From Candidatus Hydrogenedentota bacterium (GTDB lineage: Bacteria; Hydrogenedentota; Hydrogenedentia; Hydrogenedentales; SLHB01), in assembly GCA_016215105.1 (NCBI GenBank), contig JACRLJ010000009.1, forward strand, positions 78,756 to 142,755: 64,000 nt of DNA, read 5' to 3'. The notes under the pieces were generated by a model that ran no database searches, was not told where the DNA came from, and saw nothing but the letters and a program-made list of their open reading frames with translations. Of this stretch, positions 1 to 9,337 are shown piece after piece. Each line of letters opens with the position of its first letter. Position 1 is the stretch's first letter. The position numbers and the translations under genes are program-made.

Positions 1-2
1 GC

Positions 3-188
3 TTGCACCCGGTCGAGTGGAACATCGGCGAGTCAGCGGGGGCCCTGGCGGCGTTTTGTCTGGAGCGGAACGCCGTTCCGCGAGCGGTGCGCGACACGCC
101 GGGGTTGTTGAGGGACTTCCAGCAGTCGCTGCAACAGCAGGGCATCAACCTTGCGTGGCCCGCGGAGGCGCTGGCGCCGAAGGCGTAG
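3..188 (+). CDS. C-terminal fragment of FAD-dependent oxidoreductase family protein (5' truncated by window edge)
   Basis: Peptide HPVEWNIGESAGALAAFCLERNAVP...LRDFQQSLQQQG resembles the C-terminal end of FAD-dependent oxidoreductases; frame is open to the window start. Confidence 0.55.
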   Translation: MHPVEWNIGESAGALAAFCLERNAVPRAVRDTPGLLRDFQQSLQQQGINLAWPAEALAPKA

Positions 189-201
189 GAGGAGCCCATT
201 C

Positions 202-1968
202 TCATCGCGCCGGCTTGCTGTCCATCATCGCGTAACTTCCGGCGGGGAGACGCAGGATGGTTCCATCGAACTCGGACCTGTCTGACTTGTCTGACGGGTC
301 AGACCTGTCGGACGTGAGCGTTTCGGGAACTAACCCGAGTCCTGTTGTGCGCACTTCTGCCGGGGCGGCGGTGTAGTTTACGAAGACCGCATGTTTCGCG
401 AACAGATACGTTGCGACGCGCGGGGGCGCGTCGATGGCGAGGCCGAGCGGCGCAAGGGCGGTGTTGCGAAGTAGCGCGATGACGGGGGCGGGCAGGGTGA
501 GCAGCTCGCTTTTCACCGGAACGCAAAGGCTCTCGTCGATCGTGTAGGCGTCTTGGCCGAACGTGCCGAGATTCCAGACGATCGCTTTGCCTCCGCCGGG
601 ATGCTCCTTCACGGTGATGAACGGGATGCGCAGATTGTCCCAGGTTCCGCAGGTGACCCACGCGAGAGTCTTCGTTGTTGGGCCGGGTTCGAGAGTTCCA
701 GGGACGTGGAACGGCTTCGCCAACTCGATCTTTTTCCCGTCGACCTCAAAGGCGTGCGCGATGGTGCGCGCCGTGGCGGCGGTGGCGGGGGAGTAACCGA
801 AGAGCGCCAGCAATGCGGCGTCCGTGGCGTGCGCCAAGGCCGCGTGCGTCACGATAACTTGGCCGCCGGATGCGATGGCGTCAGCGATGGCTTTGCCCAT
901 GTTCGGGTCGGACATGCCTTGCGCCGGCACGATGGCGCTGCGCATGTTCTTGTCGAGACGCGTCGCGGGCACGCAGGGGATGCCCATCATGCCGAAGTCG
1001 TCGTAGATGAAGAGGTCTCCGCTGCCCTCGCTGGTGGCGGGTTTGATGACATGAACGCCCCACGGTTCGATTGCGGCGTCGCTCAGCTTGCGCAAACCCG
1101 GCAAGCCCGCTGTCATGCGCGAGACCAGCGTGCCGGTGAACAGCGCGTCACCGTAACAGAAGAGCGTAAGGTTCGTGGCGCCGCCGAGGTGCGACGTGAC
1201 CGCCTGATCGTAGAACTGCTGCTTGTCACATTCGATGTAGTCGATCCACGCGCCTTCGAACTTGTCCCCAGCGCAGGCGCGCATCCACCGCGAATTGAAA
1301 TAGCCCTGGTAGGGTTCGGTGTAGCCGAACTTGGGGGTGTTGGGGTTGCGCGTTTCCGTGCCCACCCACACCTTGTCGAAAATCGCCGGGAAACGTTCCG
1401 GGTCGTAGCCGTAGAGGTGGTAGCGGTCGTAGGTCTGCGGGAATTTGACGGTGAGTTGGACCTTGGGTTTCTCCTCATGCGCCGCGCGGACCCAGCGCTC
1501 GGAGACTTTGGTGAGCAACGTACGGCGGAACGCGCCGCGGTTCTGGCCGTTACGGGCCTTCTCGCAGTCCGCGCACCGGCACGAGGTCATGAACGCGTCG
1601 TCGATGACGACCTGATCGAACAGGCGCGACAGCTTCCGAATCTCGCGTTCGATTGCGGATACGGTGTCCTCGGACGAATAGCAAAAGAACGGCATCTGCG
1701 TCTCGACGCCCACCCCGCGTTTGCCGAAGCCCTCGCCCCAGACCGGCATCAACCCGCCGAGCGTGCGGAAGCCCTCGGCGTTGAACCGGTCCCGCGCCAC
1801 GCGGAGTACCGCTTCGTCCACGACCATCCCGCCGCGATACGATTCGAGGACGACGGAGTCGGCGTGCGCGGAGCGCAAGCGCGTCAGAGCCTTGTCCCAA
1901 CCCGCGGCATTGTTGAGGTCGGAGACGACCGAGTGGGCGACGATGTAGACGGTGAGGGCGGTGGACAT
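202..1968 (-). CDS. hypothetical protein, possible glycoside-hydrolase-like (TIM-barrel) protein
   Basis: 588 aa ORF with normal composition; motifs such as VVIDDAFMTSCRCADCEKAR and GAWIDYIECDKQQFYDQ; C-terminus contains repetitive SDRSDPSDKSDRSE. Confidence 0.7.
   Translation of the reverse strand: MSTALTVYIVAHSVVSDLNNAAGWDKALTRLRSAHADSVVLESYRGGMVVDEAVLRVARDRFNAEGFRTLGGLMPVWGEGFGKRGVGVETQMPFFCYSSEDTVSAIEREIRKLSRLFDQVVIDDAFMTSCRCADCEKARNGQNRGAFRRTLLTKVSERWVRAAHEEKPKVQLTVKFPQTYDRYHLYGYDPERFPAIFDKVWVGTETRNPNTPKFGYTEPYQGYFNSRWMRACAGDKFEGAWIDYIECDKQQFYDQAVTSHLGGATNLTLFCYGDALFTGTLVSRMTAGLPGLRKLSDAAIEPWGVHVIKPATSEGSGDLFIYDDFGMMGIPCVPATRLDKNMRSAIVPAQGMSDPNMGKAIADAIASGGQVIVTHAALAHATDAALLALFGYSPATAATARTIAHAFEVDGKKIELAKPFHVPGTLEPGPTTKTLAWVTCGTWDNLRIPFITVKEHPGGGKAIVWNLGTFGQDAYTIDESLCVPVKSELLTLPAPVIALLRNTALAPLGLAIDAPPRVATYLFAKHAVFVNYTAAPAEVRTTGLGLVPETLTSDRSDPSDKSDRSEFDGTILRLPAGSYAMMDSKPAR
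272..316. repeat. five degenerate 9-bp units (TCGGACCTG TCTGACTTG TCTGACGGG TCAGACCTG TCGGACGTG) inside a CDS
   Basis: Direct reading; encodes an S-D-x repeat on the minus strand. Confidence 0.85.
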
Positions 1969-1977
1969 GCGGGACTA

Positions 1978-2976
1978 CTACTCCTTTTCCGGACCGAGCA
2001 GGTCAAACTTGCTCCATAATTCCATGGCTTTTTTGGTCGCGGGCCATTTGCCGGGATAGCGAATGAACTCAACGTGGCCATCCATATATAGCACATTTAT
2101 GCCACCGGGGATGTGATAGAAGTCATCGAGGCTTCCGCCGATACGGTCCCACATGATCGGGATCGCGCTTTCCGCATACGCCTCGGCGTTTTTTCCCGCG
2201 CCGGCAGGGAGCAGCTTTTCGATTCCTTCACGCAATCGTAGAATCTTATCGCCGCCGCCTGTGCCCGTTCCCCCCGGAACGTCAAGGTCGGCATTGAACG
2301 GCTGACCGCTAGCGAGCCGATCCGAGTAGGCCTTGAGGAAGGATTGCAGCTCCGCGTCGTTGGTGATGACGTAGCCCAGATAGGTATAGGCACTGTTGTT
2401 GATGAGTTTCTGCGCATCGGCTTGGGCGCCTATGGACGGACTCATATCGGCGTTAGGGTCGCTGGGACAGGTCAAGACAGCGAAATCGTTGAGGTACTCC
2501 GGATACACGGGCCGCATGTTTTCGCCGTCATTGCGGAATACCAAGCGGCCTCTTGCCGGTGACAGTTCCGGATAGCGGCCTTCCTTGTCGTCCGATTCCA
2601 GCATCTTGAATGCCAGCCCAATCTGCTTGAGATTGTTCTGACAGCTCGCGCGCCGCGCCGCTTCACGGGCTCGCGCGAGAGCCGGTAGAAGGATTGCCGC
2701 GAGTATGCCGATGATTACGACGAAGGCCACGGCAGCCCCGCAACCGACCACAACCCACGCGACGGGCGAAGAGCCGGTTCGTGGCGCCGGGGCGGCCACT
2801 CTCACCGGACGTTGGGGAATGGGCGGCGGCTGAATGGGGATAGCGGGTGGCGCGGGTGGCGCGGCGGGCGGAACGGTCAAGTTGCCGCCGCAGTGCGCGC
2901 AGGCCAAAACGAGGCCGGCGTCTTCATCCACGAATACCAATACATGGGAACAGTGAGGACACTCGCACCGGATCAT
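1978..2976 (-). CDS. zinc-ribbon + TM + DUF1559-like (H-X9-DG) protein, copy 1
   Basis: N-term [15 protein letters not shown]...[47 protein letters not shown]-term [25 protein letters not shown]. Confidence 0.85.
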   Translation of the reverse strand: MIRCECPHCSHVLVFVDEDAGLVLACAHCGGNLTVPPAAPPAPPAIPIQPPPIPQRPVRVAAPAPRTGSSPVAWVVVGCGAAVAFVVIIGILAAILLPALARAREAARRASCQNNLKQIGLAFKMLESDDKEGRYPELSPARGRLVFRNDGENMRPVYPEYLNDFAVLTCPSDPNADMSPSIGAQADAQKLINNSAYTYLGYVITNDAELQSFLKAYSDRLASGQPFNADLDVPGGTGTGGGDKILRLREGIEKLLPAGAGKNAEAYAESAIPIMWDRIGGSLDDFYHIPGGINVLYMDGHVEFIRYPGKWPATKKAMELWSKFDLLGPEKE

Positions 2977-3205
2977 GATTTGCCCCTTTCTCCGATAAAA
3001 ACCGGGTTGCTCTCCGGACCTCCCTTGCCTAACGCAAAACTATAGCGCATTCGCGCGACGAACGCGAAGCCACTATCACGTTCCATCCCATATTCTTTCA
3101 ATTTCAACCATTCCGGCGAGATACGAATTGAGGAAGACAGCGTCCCGCGGGCGGACCACAATTGCGCCTGGCCTCGACCTATCGCGCGGCGCCGCCGCGC
3201 TCAGA

Positions 3206-3252
3206 GTCGACCGAGTGTGCGACGATGTAGACGGTGAGGGCGGTGGACATGA
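3206..3252 (-). pseudogene. relic of the 5' end of the 588-aa gene (MSTALTVYIVAHSV...)
   Basis: GTGTGCGACGATGTAGACGGTGAGGGCGGTGGACAT is nearly identical to 1931-1968; similarity ends after codon ~14. Confidence 0.75.
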
Positions 3253-3330
3253 TGTCGTTTACTCCTTCGCGCGTTGCAGACTGTACAGTTCGCTGAGTAT
3301 ACGACATGCCTCCACGGTGGATGAAGGCTT
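3253..3330 (-). pseudogene. relic of a DUF1559-like C-terminus (...STVEACRILSELYSLQRAKE*)
   Basis: Minus-strand translation matches ends of neighbouring copies (EEACRILSKLDSSR*, GEACRVFSELEALKPQ*). Confidence 0.7.
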
Positions 3331-3338
3331 AGGAGTCC

Positions 3339-3926
3339 TTATGGAATGCTGAGAATCAGCGAAAGCGTGTCTTGCTGTTCGTCACGTTTAATGGATGCGC
3401 GGACCGCTTGCTGGACACCGGGCGTTTTCGTGAGCCGTCTTGGAGGCGTACCCTCGTTTCCACAGACCCAAACGTGCGCCGCATTTCGATGCACGAGAAT
3501 CAGGTGCGCGGATGCCACGTGTTGACTTTCGTCCAGCGCACGCACCAGGACACCGCGATCGGTCCTGCGACTCTGCGGCGGTACAGACAGGAATACCGGC
3601 CCCAACACGACTACCGCGGACGAGCAGTGCTTGCGATGTTCGGGAAACGTATGACTGAACCGGCCCTCCACATCGGTTGTTTGGATTGATTGCTCTGGTT
3701 TCTCGTTGTTGAGCGCCGCAGTGATGGTGTTCTGGTTGGCGTATGGTGGGACCTCCATCACGGACACCGTCTTGCCGGGAGACGGTACACCATGGCGGTC
3801 CTCCACCTTGCCCTCTACGATAAGCGGTTTCAGGCGTGTAAACCCATCAGCCACTCCAATACACCCGCCCAGCGTCATGGACGAAGCCATGGTGATGACT
3901 AGGTTTAGGCATACTAAAGGCCTCAT
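3339..3926 (-). CDS. putative lipoprotein, hypothetical
   Basis: Signal MRPLVCLNLVITMASSMTLGGC with lipobox LGGC; the annotated upstream extension to 4046 is probably not translated. Confidence 0.6.
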   Translation of the reverse strand: MRPLVCLNLVITMASSMTLGGCIGVADGFTRLKPLIVEGKVEDRHGVPSPGKTVSVMEVPPYANQNTITAALNNEKPEQSIQTTDVEGRFSHTFPEHRKHCSSAVVVLGPVFLSVPPQSRRTDRGVLVRALDESQHVASAHLILVHRNAAHVWVCGNEGTPPRRLTKTPGVQQAVRASIKRDEQQDTLSLILSIP

Positions 3927-3996
3927 TTCAACGCTTCCTCCCGATTTACTCGACCGAACTCGTGCCCGCCCTTGCACCTTGATCTGGTCTTTCCCG

Positions 3997-4236
3997 TTAC
4001 CGACTCGAATCCAGTTTGCTGAGTATACGACATGCCTCCTCGGCAACGGGAAATTTGCCGGGATACTTGACGAACTGGACGTGGCCGTCTAGGAAGAGGA
4101 CGTTGGCGCCGGCGGGACGCAAATCTGGCACGGCAGGCGCGGGTGCGGGGAAAGGTGGCGGCGGGTGGATGATACCGTCGCGCCCAGAGTAGACGCGCCG
4201 TCTCGCCGCGTCGCCGGGGCGCTGGCAGAGCCACAC
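3997..4236 (-). pseudogene. truncated DUF1559-like C-terminal fragment
   Basis: Contains GANVLFLDGHVQFVKYPGKFPVAEEACRILSKLDSSR but no zinc ribbon or TM segment. Confidence 0.65.
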
Positions 4237-4413
4237 ATTGAGGTGGCTATCCTGGGCGCATCGACAGAGATACGTATGAGCGTGATCATCTCACGGGCAG
4301 CACTGGCGAGTGGATGAGACTACGGCGCTCAGGCTGACGCGGCGGGACGGCGCGTCTACTTTGGGCATCCCTCTTCTCGCTGCGTTCCGGTTGGGGTGAT
4401 CCGCTGCCGGCGA

Positions 4414-5568
4414 TTACTGGGGCTTCAAGGCTTCAAGTTCGCTGAAAACGCGGCAGGCTTCTCCAGTCACTGGGAACTTTGCCTGGTACTTGACGAACTC
4501 GACGTGGCCGTCCATGAAGAGCACGTTGGCGCCGGATTTGTGGCTGAACCAATTCTCGGGCTTTGTATTCGGATCGAATCGGCAGCGGTCCCACATGATG
4601 GGGATTCTGCTCTGTGCGCGGGCGGCGGCGTTGGGGTCTTTGGCGTCGGTGATGAACATGCGTTCAACGCCTTCGCGGAGACGGAGGATCTTGTCACCGC
4701 CTCCTGTGCTGGTTCCGGGCGGGACGTCGAGGTCGATGTCGAAGGGGAGGCCTTTCGCGATACGATCTTTGTAGGCGGCGGCGAAGGCGCGCAGTTCGGA
4801 GTCGTTGGTGACGGCGTATCCCAAGTAGACGTAGCTGGCATCGATAATGAACAGTCTCGGATCGGGATTGAACTCGTCGGACGCGCGCAGCGATTCGGGC
4901 CTTTCCAGTTTCTTTAGCCGTTCTTTCTCATCGGGTTGATCCGGGCATACGAATATGGTTGGGTCGGCGAGGTATTCCGGGTAGAGTTTAGATTCAATCG
5001 CAAACATGAGCCGCCCTGTTTCCACAGCAAGTTGCGGATACATGCCCATTTTCTCGCCTGCAAACATCCTGAACACGAGGCCGAATTGTTTGAGATTGTT
5101 TTGGCAAAAAGCTCGCTTGCGATTAGGATTTTCGCGCGCCCCCTGGAAACAGGACACAATAATCGGTACGGCCAAGAGCACGAAGGGCGCCAGCCTGAAC
5201 ACGATTCCCGAATATGCCCGCAGACGCGCCCAGAACGTTTTGGACTCCCTTGCTCTACTTTCCGCCTCCGGCAGCGCAATAGCCAACGCGACAAACGCAC
5301 ACACGCAACCGACGCCAAAGTAAAACAAATCCGGCCCTATAGGGTGTTCGCGCGCAAGCACCCCCAGAATAGACACGAATACGGAGAGGATGACAAAGAA
5401 GCATGCAAGACAGCCAAAGACCATACTGGCAATTCGCGGACCAGCGCCGTACTTGCTTAGGGATATGGACGGAGAACTTTCCAGCGCCGCAGGCGCGGAA
5501 TCGGTCAACACCCCTTGGCAGTTTGGGCACATCGCGGGTCGCGCTTCGCCCGCCGGGGCGCGGAACAA
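4414..5568 (-). CDS. zinc-ribbon + TM + DUF1559-like (H-X9-DG) protein, copy 2
   Basis: CQNNLKQFGLVFRMFAGEKMGMYPQL and HKSGANVLFMDGHVEFVKYQAKFP. The zinc ribbon continues in frame upstream of the called TTG (VIDRTCPHCGAFLFRAP...CPNCQG), so the true start is unclear. Confidence 0.8.
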   Translation of the reverse strand: MFRAPAGEARPAMCPNCQGVLTDSAPAALESSPSISLSKYGAGPRIASMVFGCLACFFVILSVFVSILGVLAREHPIGPDLFYFGVGCVCAFVALAIALPEAESRARESKTFWARLRAYSGIVFRLAPFVLLAVPIIVSCFQGARENPNRKRAFCQNNLKQFGLVFRMFAGEKMGMYPQLAVETGRLMFAIESKLYPEYLADPTIFVCPDQPDEKERLKKLERPESLRASDEFNPDPRLFIIDASYVYLGYAVTNDSELRAFAAAYKDRIAKGLPFDIDLDVPPGTSTGGGDKILRLREGVERMFITDAKDPNAAARAQSRIPIMWDRCRFDPNTKPENWFSHKSGANVLFMDGHVEFVKYQAKFPVTGEACRVFSELEALKPQ

Positions 5569-5638
5569 GAACGCGCCACAGTGCGGACAGGTGCGGTCTA
5601 TGACGTTGTCCCCGCTACCTTTCGTAGTATCACCCCCT

Positions 5639-6811
5639 TTACTGTATTGCCTCCAGCTCGCTGAGCAATTGCACGGCTTCCGGTGTGAGTGGGAATCTGC
5701 CGGGGTATTTGATGAACTCGACGTGGCCGTCCATGAAGAGGACGTCGGCGCCGCCTGGAATATGATTGAATGTCATGCTGCTGCCGGGGTTGCCGCTGAC
5801 GGTGTCCCACATGATGGGGATGGAGGATTGTGCGGAGGCCGAACCTCTGGGGTTGTTGATATCCGTGATGATGAAACGCTCGACGCCTTCGCGGAGGCGG
5901 AGAATCTTGTCGCCGCCGCCTGTCCCTGTTCCGGGGGGAACGTCGAGATCCTCGTCGAAGCGGAGTCCTTTTGCTAGACGATCTTTGTAGACTTGGACGA
6001 AGGCTTTCAATTCCGCCTCATTGGTGACCACGTAGCCGAGATAGGTGTAGCTGCTTCGGTCGAACACGTCTTGCGGGCCGGCTTGACCGGCCTCGGCGGG
6101 CGGCTCCTCCGCGCTTTCGTCACTCGGGCAACTCAGTATCGAGTAGTCGGAGAAGAAGTCGGGGAACATCGGGTTGCTGCCGGGCGCGCTGTTGGCGAAT
6201 ATGAGACGCCCGGATTGTGGGTTCAGCTCTGGGAACAGGTTCTTGTTTTCACCCGCAAACATCTTGAAGACCAGTCCCATCTGTTTGAGGTTGTTCTGGC
6301 ACGTGGCGCGTCCTGCCGCGTCGGGGTCGTGAGATAGGACATTGCTATCCGATAACACCGGCAGGAGTATCGGGGCGGCAATGAGACACAGGAAGACCAG
6401 CGCGGCGATTGCCACGTTGACGTAGCTCAAAATCAGGCCGGTGGTGGCCATGCCCTGGCCTTTCAGTTCGCGCGGGGTCTTTCTTATTTCGGACAAGGCC
6501 ATGTGACCTGTAATGATCCCGGGAATGGCGCAAAGCGGTCCGAAGCAGAGGAACGAGGTGATTCCGAGCGTCACACTCGCCACGGCCAGTCCGCAGGTCT
6601 GCGATGGGCCGGCCGTTGCGGTCGCGCCGGTCATGCCGGGGGCAAACCGTGGAAGCGACGGCGGCTGGATAGGAATGGCTGGCGCGGCCATCGGGATCGC
6701 GGACGGAACGGTCAGGCTGTTGTTGCAGTGCGGGCACGCCGCGACTTGGTCCGCGTAGTCGTCGGTGAATTCGAGGATCTGCGCACAGTGTGGACATTCG
6801 CACCGGATCAT
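5639..6811 (-). CDS. zinc-ribbon + DUF4190-like TM + DUF1559-like (H-X9-DG) protein, copy 3
   Basis: [15 protein letters not shown]...CPHCNNSLTVP; TCGLAVASVTLGITSFLCFGPLCAIPGIITGHMALSEIRKTPRELKGQGMATTGLILSYVNV is DUF4190-like; [40 protein letters not shown]. Confidence 0.85.
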   Translation of the reverse strand: MIRCECPHCAQILEFTDDYADQVAACPHCNNSLTVPSAIPMAAPAIPIQPPSLPRFAPGMTGATATAGPSQTCGLAVASVTLGITSFLCFGPLCAIPGIITGHMALSEIRKTPRELKGQGMATTGLILSYVNVAIAALVFLCLIAAPILLPVLSDSNVLSHDPDAAGRATCQNNLKQMGLVFKMFAGENKNLFPELNPQSGRLIFANSAPGSNPMFPDFFSDYSILSCPSDESAEEPPAEAGQAGPQDVFDRSSYTYLGYVVTNEAELKAFVQVYKDRLAKGLRFDEDLDVPPGTGTGGGDKILRLREGVERFIITDINNPRGSASAQSSIPIMWDTVSGNPGSSMTFNHIPGGADVLFMDGHVEFIKYPGRFPLTPEAVQLLSELEAIQ

Positions 6812-6924
6812 GTGAGGCCCCTTTCTCCGTGTAGGCCGTGGGTGACGTGTGGCGGCTTGTGGCTTTGAGATTACTATAGCGCAGGCGATGGAGCGGGGTC
6901 TAGGGTTTGGGGTCTGGGGTCTGG

Positions 6925-7032
6925 TCGGACGGGTCGGACGGGTCGGACGGGTCGGACGGGTCGGACGGGTTGGACGGGTTGGACGGGTTGGGCGGGTTGG
7001 ACGGGTCGGACGGGTCGGACGGGTCGGGTGGC
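6925..7032. repeat. 9-bp minisatellite, consensus TCGGACGGG, about 11-12 units
   Basis: Direct reading of tandem TCGGACGGG/TTGGACGGG units starting at 6925. Confidence 0.95.
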
Positions 7033-7052
7033 TCGCGTGGAGGTAGCGGGCT

Positions 7053-7316
7053 TTAGTTGCGCTGGTGGTCGAGGGAGTGTGTGTGGGGTCTATCGGCTTC
7101 GCTGGCTATGGCGATGGGGGCGTCGAGTTCTATGCCGCAGTGGAGGCAGTAGCGCGGGGGATAGGCGCGTTCCTGGAGGCTTTCGCAGTTCCGGCAAAGG
7201 ACGCGGTATTGCGGTGTGGCGGTTGTGGTTCCATCCTGCAGGCACCATACCGGGTGGGTTCCATTGACGATCATGTCCGGGGCGGCGGTCGAGGTGAGTG
7301 CGAGCATGGTTGGCAT
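7053..7316 (-). CDS. small zinc-ribbon protein, hypothetical
   Basis: 87 aa with two CxxC motifs (VLCRNCESLQERAYPPRYCLHCGIEL). Confidence 0.45.
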   Translation of the reverse strand: MPTMLALTSTAAPDMIVNGTHPVWCLQDGTTTATPQYRVLCRNCESLQERAYPPRYCLHCGIELDAPIAIASEADRPHTHSLDHQRN

Positions 7317-7708
7317 CCTTGCGCTGTTGGGCGCCTTCCGTGGCGTCCATTCCTGTTCTGGCCTATTCTTCGGCAGGACGGAGATGGAACTTGAGTTGGA
7401 CTTGGACGGTTCGGCACAGGGGGACCGTTCGGCGAACCGTCCCTACCCTGGGCGGCCCGGCGACACGTTCCCAGCCCTGGTGATCCGTAAACGGTTCCTG
7501 GCAACCAGTTGAACCGGCTTGGGCGGTGCGGTAGTGTAACCACAAGGGCGGCGCGCCGGTCTCAGGAAGTCCTTAGCTTCTTTGCCCGCAACTTCCACGT
7601 TGTTCGCGTAGATGTTGCGGACAAAGAAGTCATACCAATGACTCTGTCGTTGCGGCCGGGCCGCCTTAGACGTTCTATTCAACACACCATGTTGGGGAGG
7701 TATTGGGT

Positions 7709-9337
7709 ATGGCCATGCGTTTGCGTCTGCTGCTATTCGCGGTCGTGTTCGGTTTGCTTCTTGGGCCGTTGGCGTCGTCCGAGACGGTCATGGTCCCGAT
7801 GAAGGACGGCGTCAAGTTGGCCACGGACGTCACGTTGCCGGCCAGCGGCGGTCCGGCGTTTCCGGTAGTGCTGGTGCGCACCGTGTATAACAAAGCGCAG
7901 GGGGCGGGGGTAGCGCCCATCTTTAACGCGGCCGGGATGGCGCTCGTGATTCAGGACACGCGCGGCCGGTTCGCAAGCGAAGGCAAGGACATGATCTTCG
8001 CCGATGATGGCTGGGGCGAACACCAGGACGGCGCCGACACGGTTGCGTGGGTGAAGCAGCAGCCGTGGTGCAACGGCAAGATCGGTACGTGGGGCATGTC
8101 GGCATTGGGCATCACACAGATTCAGATGGCGCCTGCCACGAAAGACGTTGCCGCGCAAGCCATCATCGTGGCGTCGTCGAAGTTCTACGGCCAGACCGCG
8201 TACCAGGGCGGTGTGTTCATGAAGTCGCTGGCGGAAACCTGGATTCACGGTCAGAAGAGCGATTGGGTGATTGACATCTGGAAGAGTCATCCGGCGTATG
8301 ACGCCTACTGGAAAGGATTCAACGCGGAAGAACAGGCGCCGAAGATCACCGCGCCCGCGATTCACATCGGGGGATGGTTCGACATCTTCCAGCAGGGCAC
8401 GATCAACAACTTCGTAACGCGGCAGCATCAGAGCGGCCAAGGCGCCAAGGGGAATCAGAAACTCGTCATCGGGCCATGGCCGCACGGGCCGAGCAAGAGA
8501 CTCGGTGATCTCGACCTGAAGGACAACTTTAACAAGTTTGACATGAACATGGCGTCAGTGCGGTTTCTACAGTACTGGCTCAAGGGTGAAGATAACGGCA
8601 TCATGAAAGAACCTGCGGTGAATTACTACACGCTGGGCGATGTGGTCACCGAGGGCGCTCCCGGCAACGAATGGCGCACCGCCGACGATTGGCCGCCGTT
8701 CCCCACGAAGGCAACATCGTACTACCTGGTCGAAGGCGGCAAACTTGGCAACAAGCCCGCGGACACGAAAGGCAGCGCGACGTACTCGTACGATCCCAAG
8801 GACCCGTGTCCGACCAAGGGCGGCCAGAACTTGACCATTCCCGCCGGGACGTTTGACCAGCGCGAGGTCAGCGGCCGTCCCGACGTGCTTCGCTTCGCCA
8901 CAGAGCCACTCGCCGCGCCGGTCGAGATCACCGGGCACGTGGATGTGACGCTGTACGTTTCGACGGACGCTCCGGACACCGACTTCACCGCGAAGCTGGT
9001 GGACATTTATCCGGACGGCAAGGAGATTCTTATGCTGGACAACGTGCGCCGTCTGAAGTTCCACAAGGGATTTGACAAACCCGAGCCGGTAAAGCCGGGC
9101 GAGATCACCAAGCTCGACATAGACCTGTGGTCGATCAGTTTGATAGTGAACAAGGGTCACCGCATCGGCGTGCAGGTATCGAGCAGCAACTACCCGCGTT
9201 TCGAGAAGAATCCGAACACCGGTGACGATTTTCCGAAGGACGACAAGCTGCGCGTCGCGAAGAACACGGTGTATATGGACAAAGAACACCCGAGCGCGAT
9301 CATTCTGCCGGTGCGCGCCGAGGCGGCAGGCAAGTAG
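7709..9337 (+). CDS. CocE/NonD family (S15-like) alpha/beta hydrolase, secreted
   Basis: Signal MRLRLLLFAVVFGLLLGPLAS; VPMKDGVKLATDVTLP; GKIGTWGMSALGITQ; C-terminal X-Pro-peptidase-like beta domain; RBS ggggagg before ATG 7709. Confidence 0.88.
   Translation: MAMRLRLLLFAVVFGLLLGPLASSETVMVPMKDGVKLATDVTLPASGGPAFPVVLVRTVYNKAQGAGVAPIFNAAGMALVIQDTRGRFASEGKDMIFADDGWGEHQDGADTVAWVKQQPWCNGKIGTWGMSALGITQIQMAPATKDVAAQAIIVASSKFYGQTAYQGGVFMKSLAETWIHGQKSDWVIDIWKSHPAYDAYWKGFNAEEQAPKITAPAIHIGGWFDIFQQGTINNFVTRQHQSGQGAKGNQKLVIGPWPHGPSKRLGDLDLKDNFNKFDMNMASVRFLQYWLKGEDNGIMKEPAVNYYTLGDVVTEGAPGNEWRTADDWPPFPTKATSYYLVEGGKLGNKPADTKGSATYSYDPKDPCPTKGGQNLTIPAGTFDQREVSGRPDVLRFATEPLAAPVEITGHVDVTLYVSTDAPDTDFTAKLVDIYPDGKEILMLDNVRRLKFHKGFDKPEPVKPGEITKLDIDLWSISLIVNKGHRIGVQVSSSNYPRFEKNPNTGDDFPKDDKLRVAKNTVYMDKEHPSAIILPVRAEAAGK

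Noticed and set aside
553-2019. Large antisense ORF (488 aa, plus strand)
   Set aside because: Opposite the well-formed 588-aa gene; composition (H/R/V/G-rich, no motifs) typical of antisense shadow ORFs in GC-rich DNA.
6849-7046. 65-aa ORF with VGR repeats
   Set aside because: Translation of the 9-bp minisatellite; not a credible protein.
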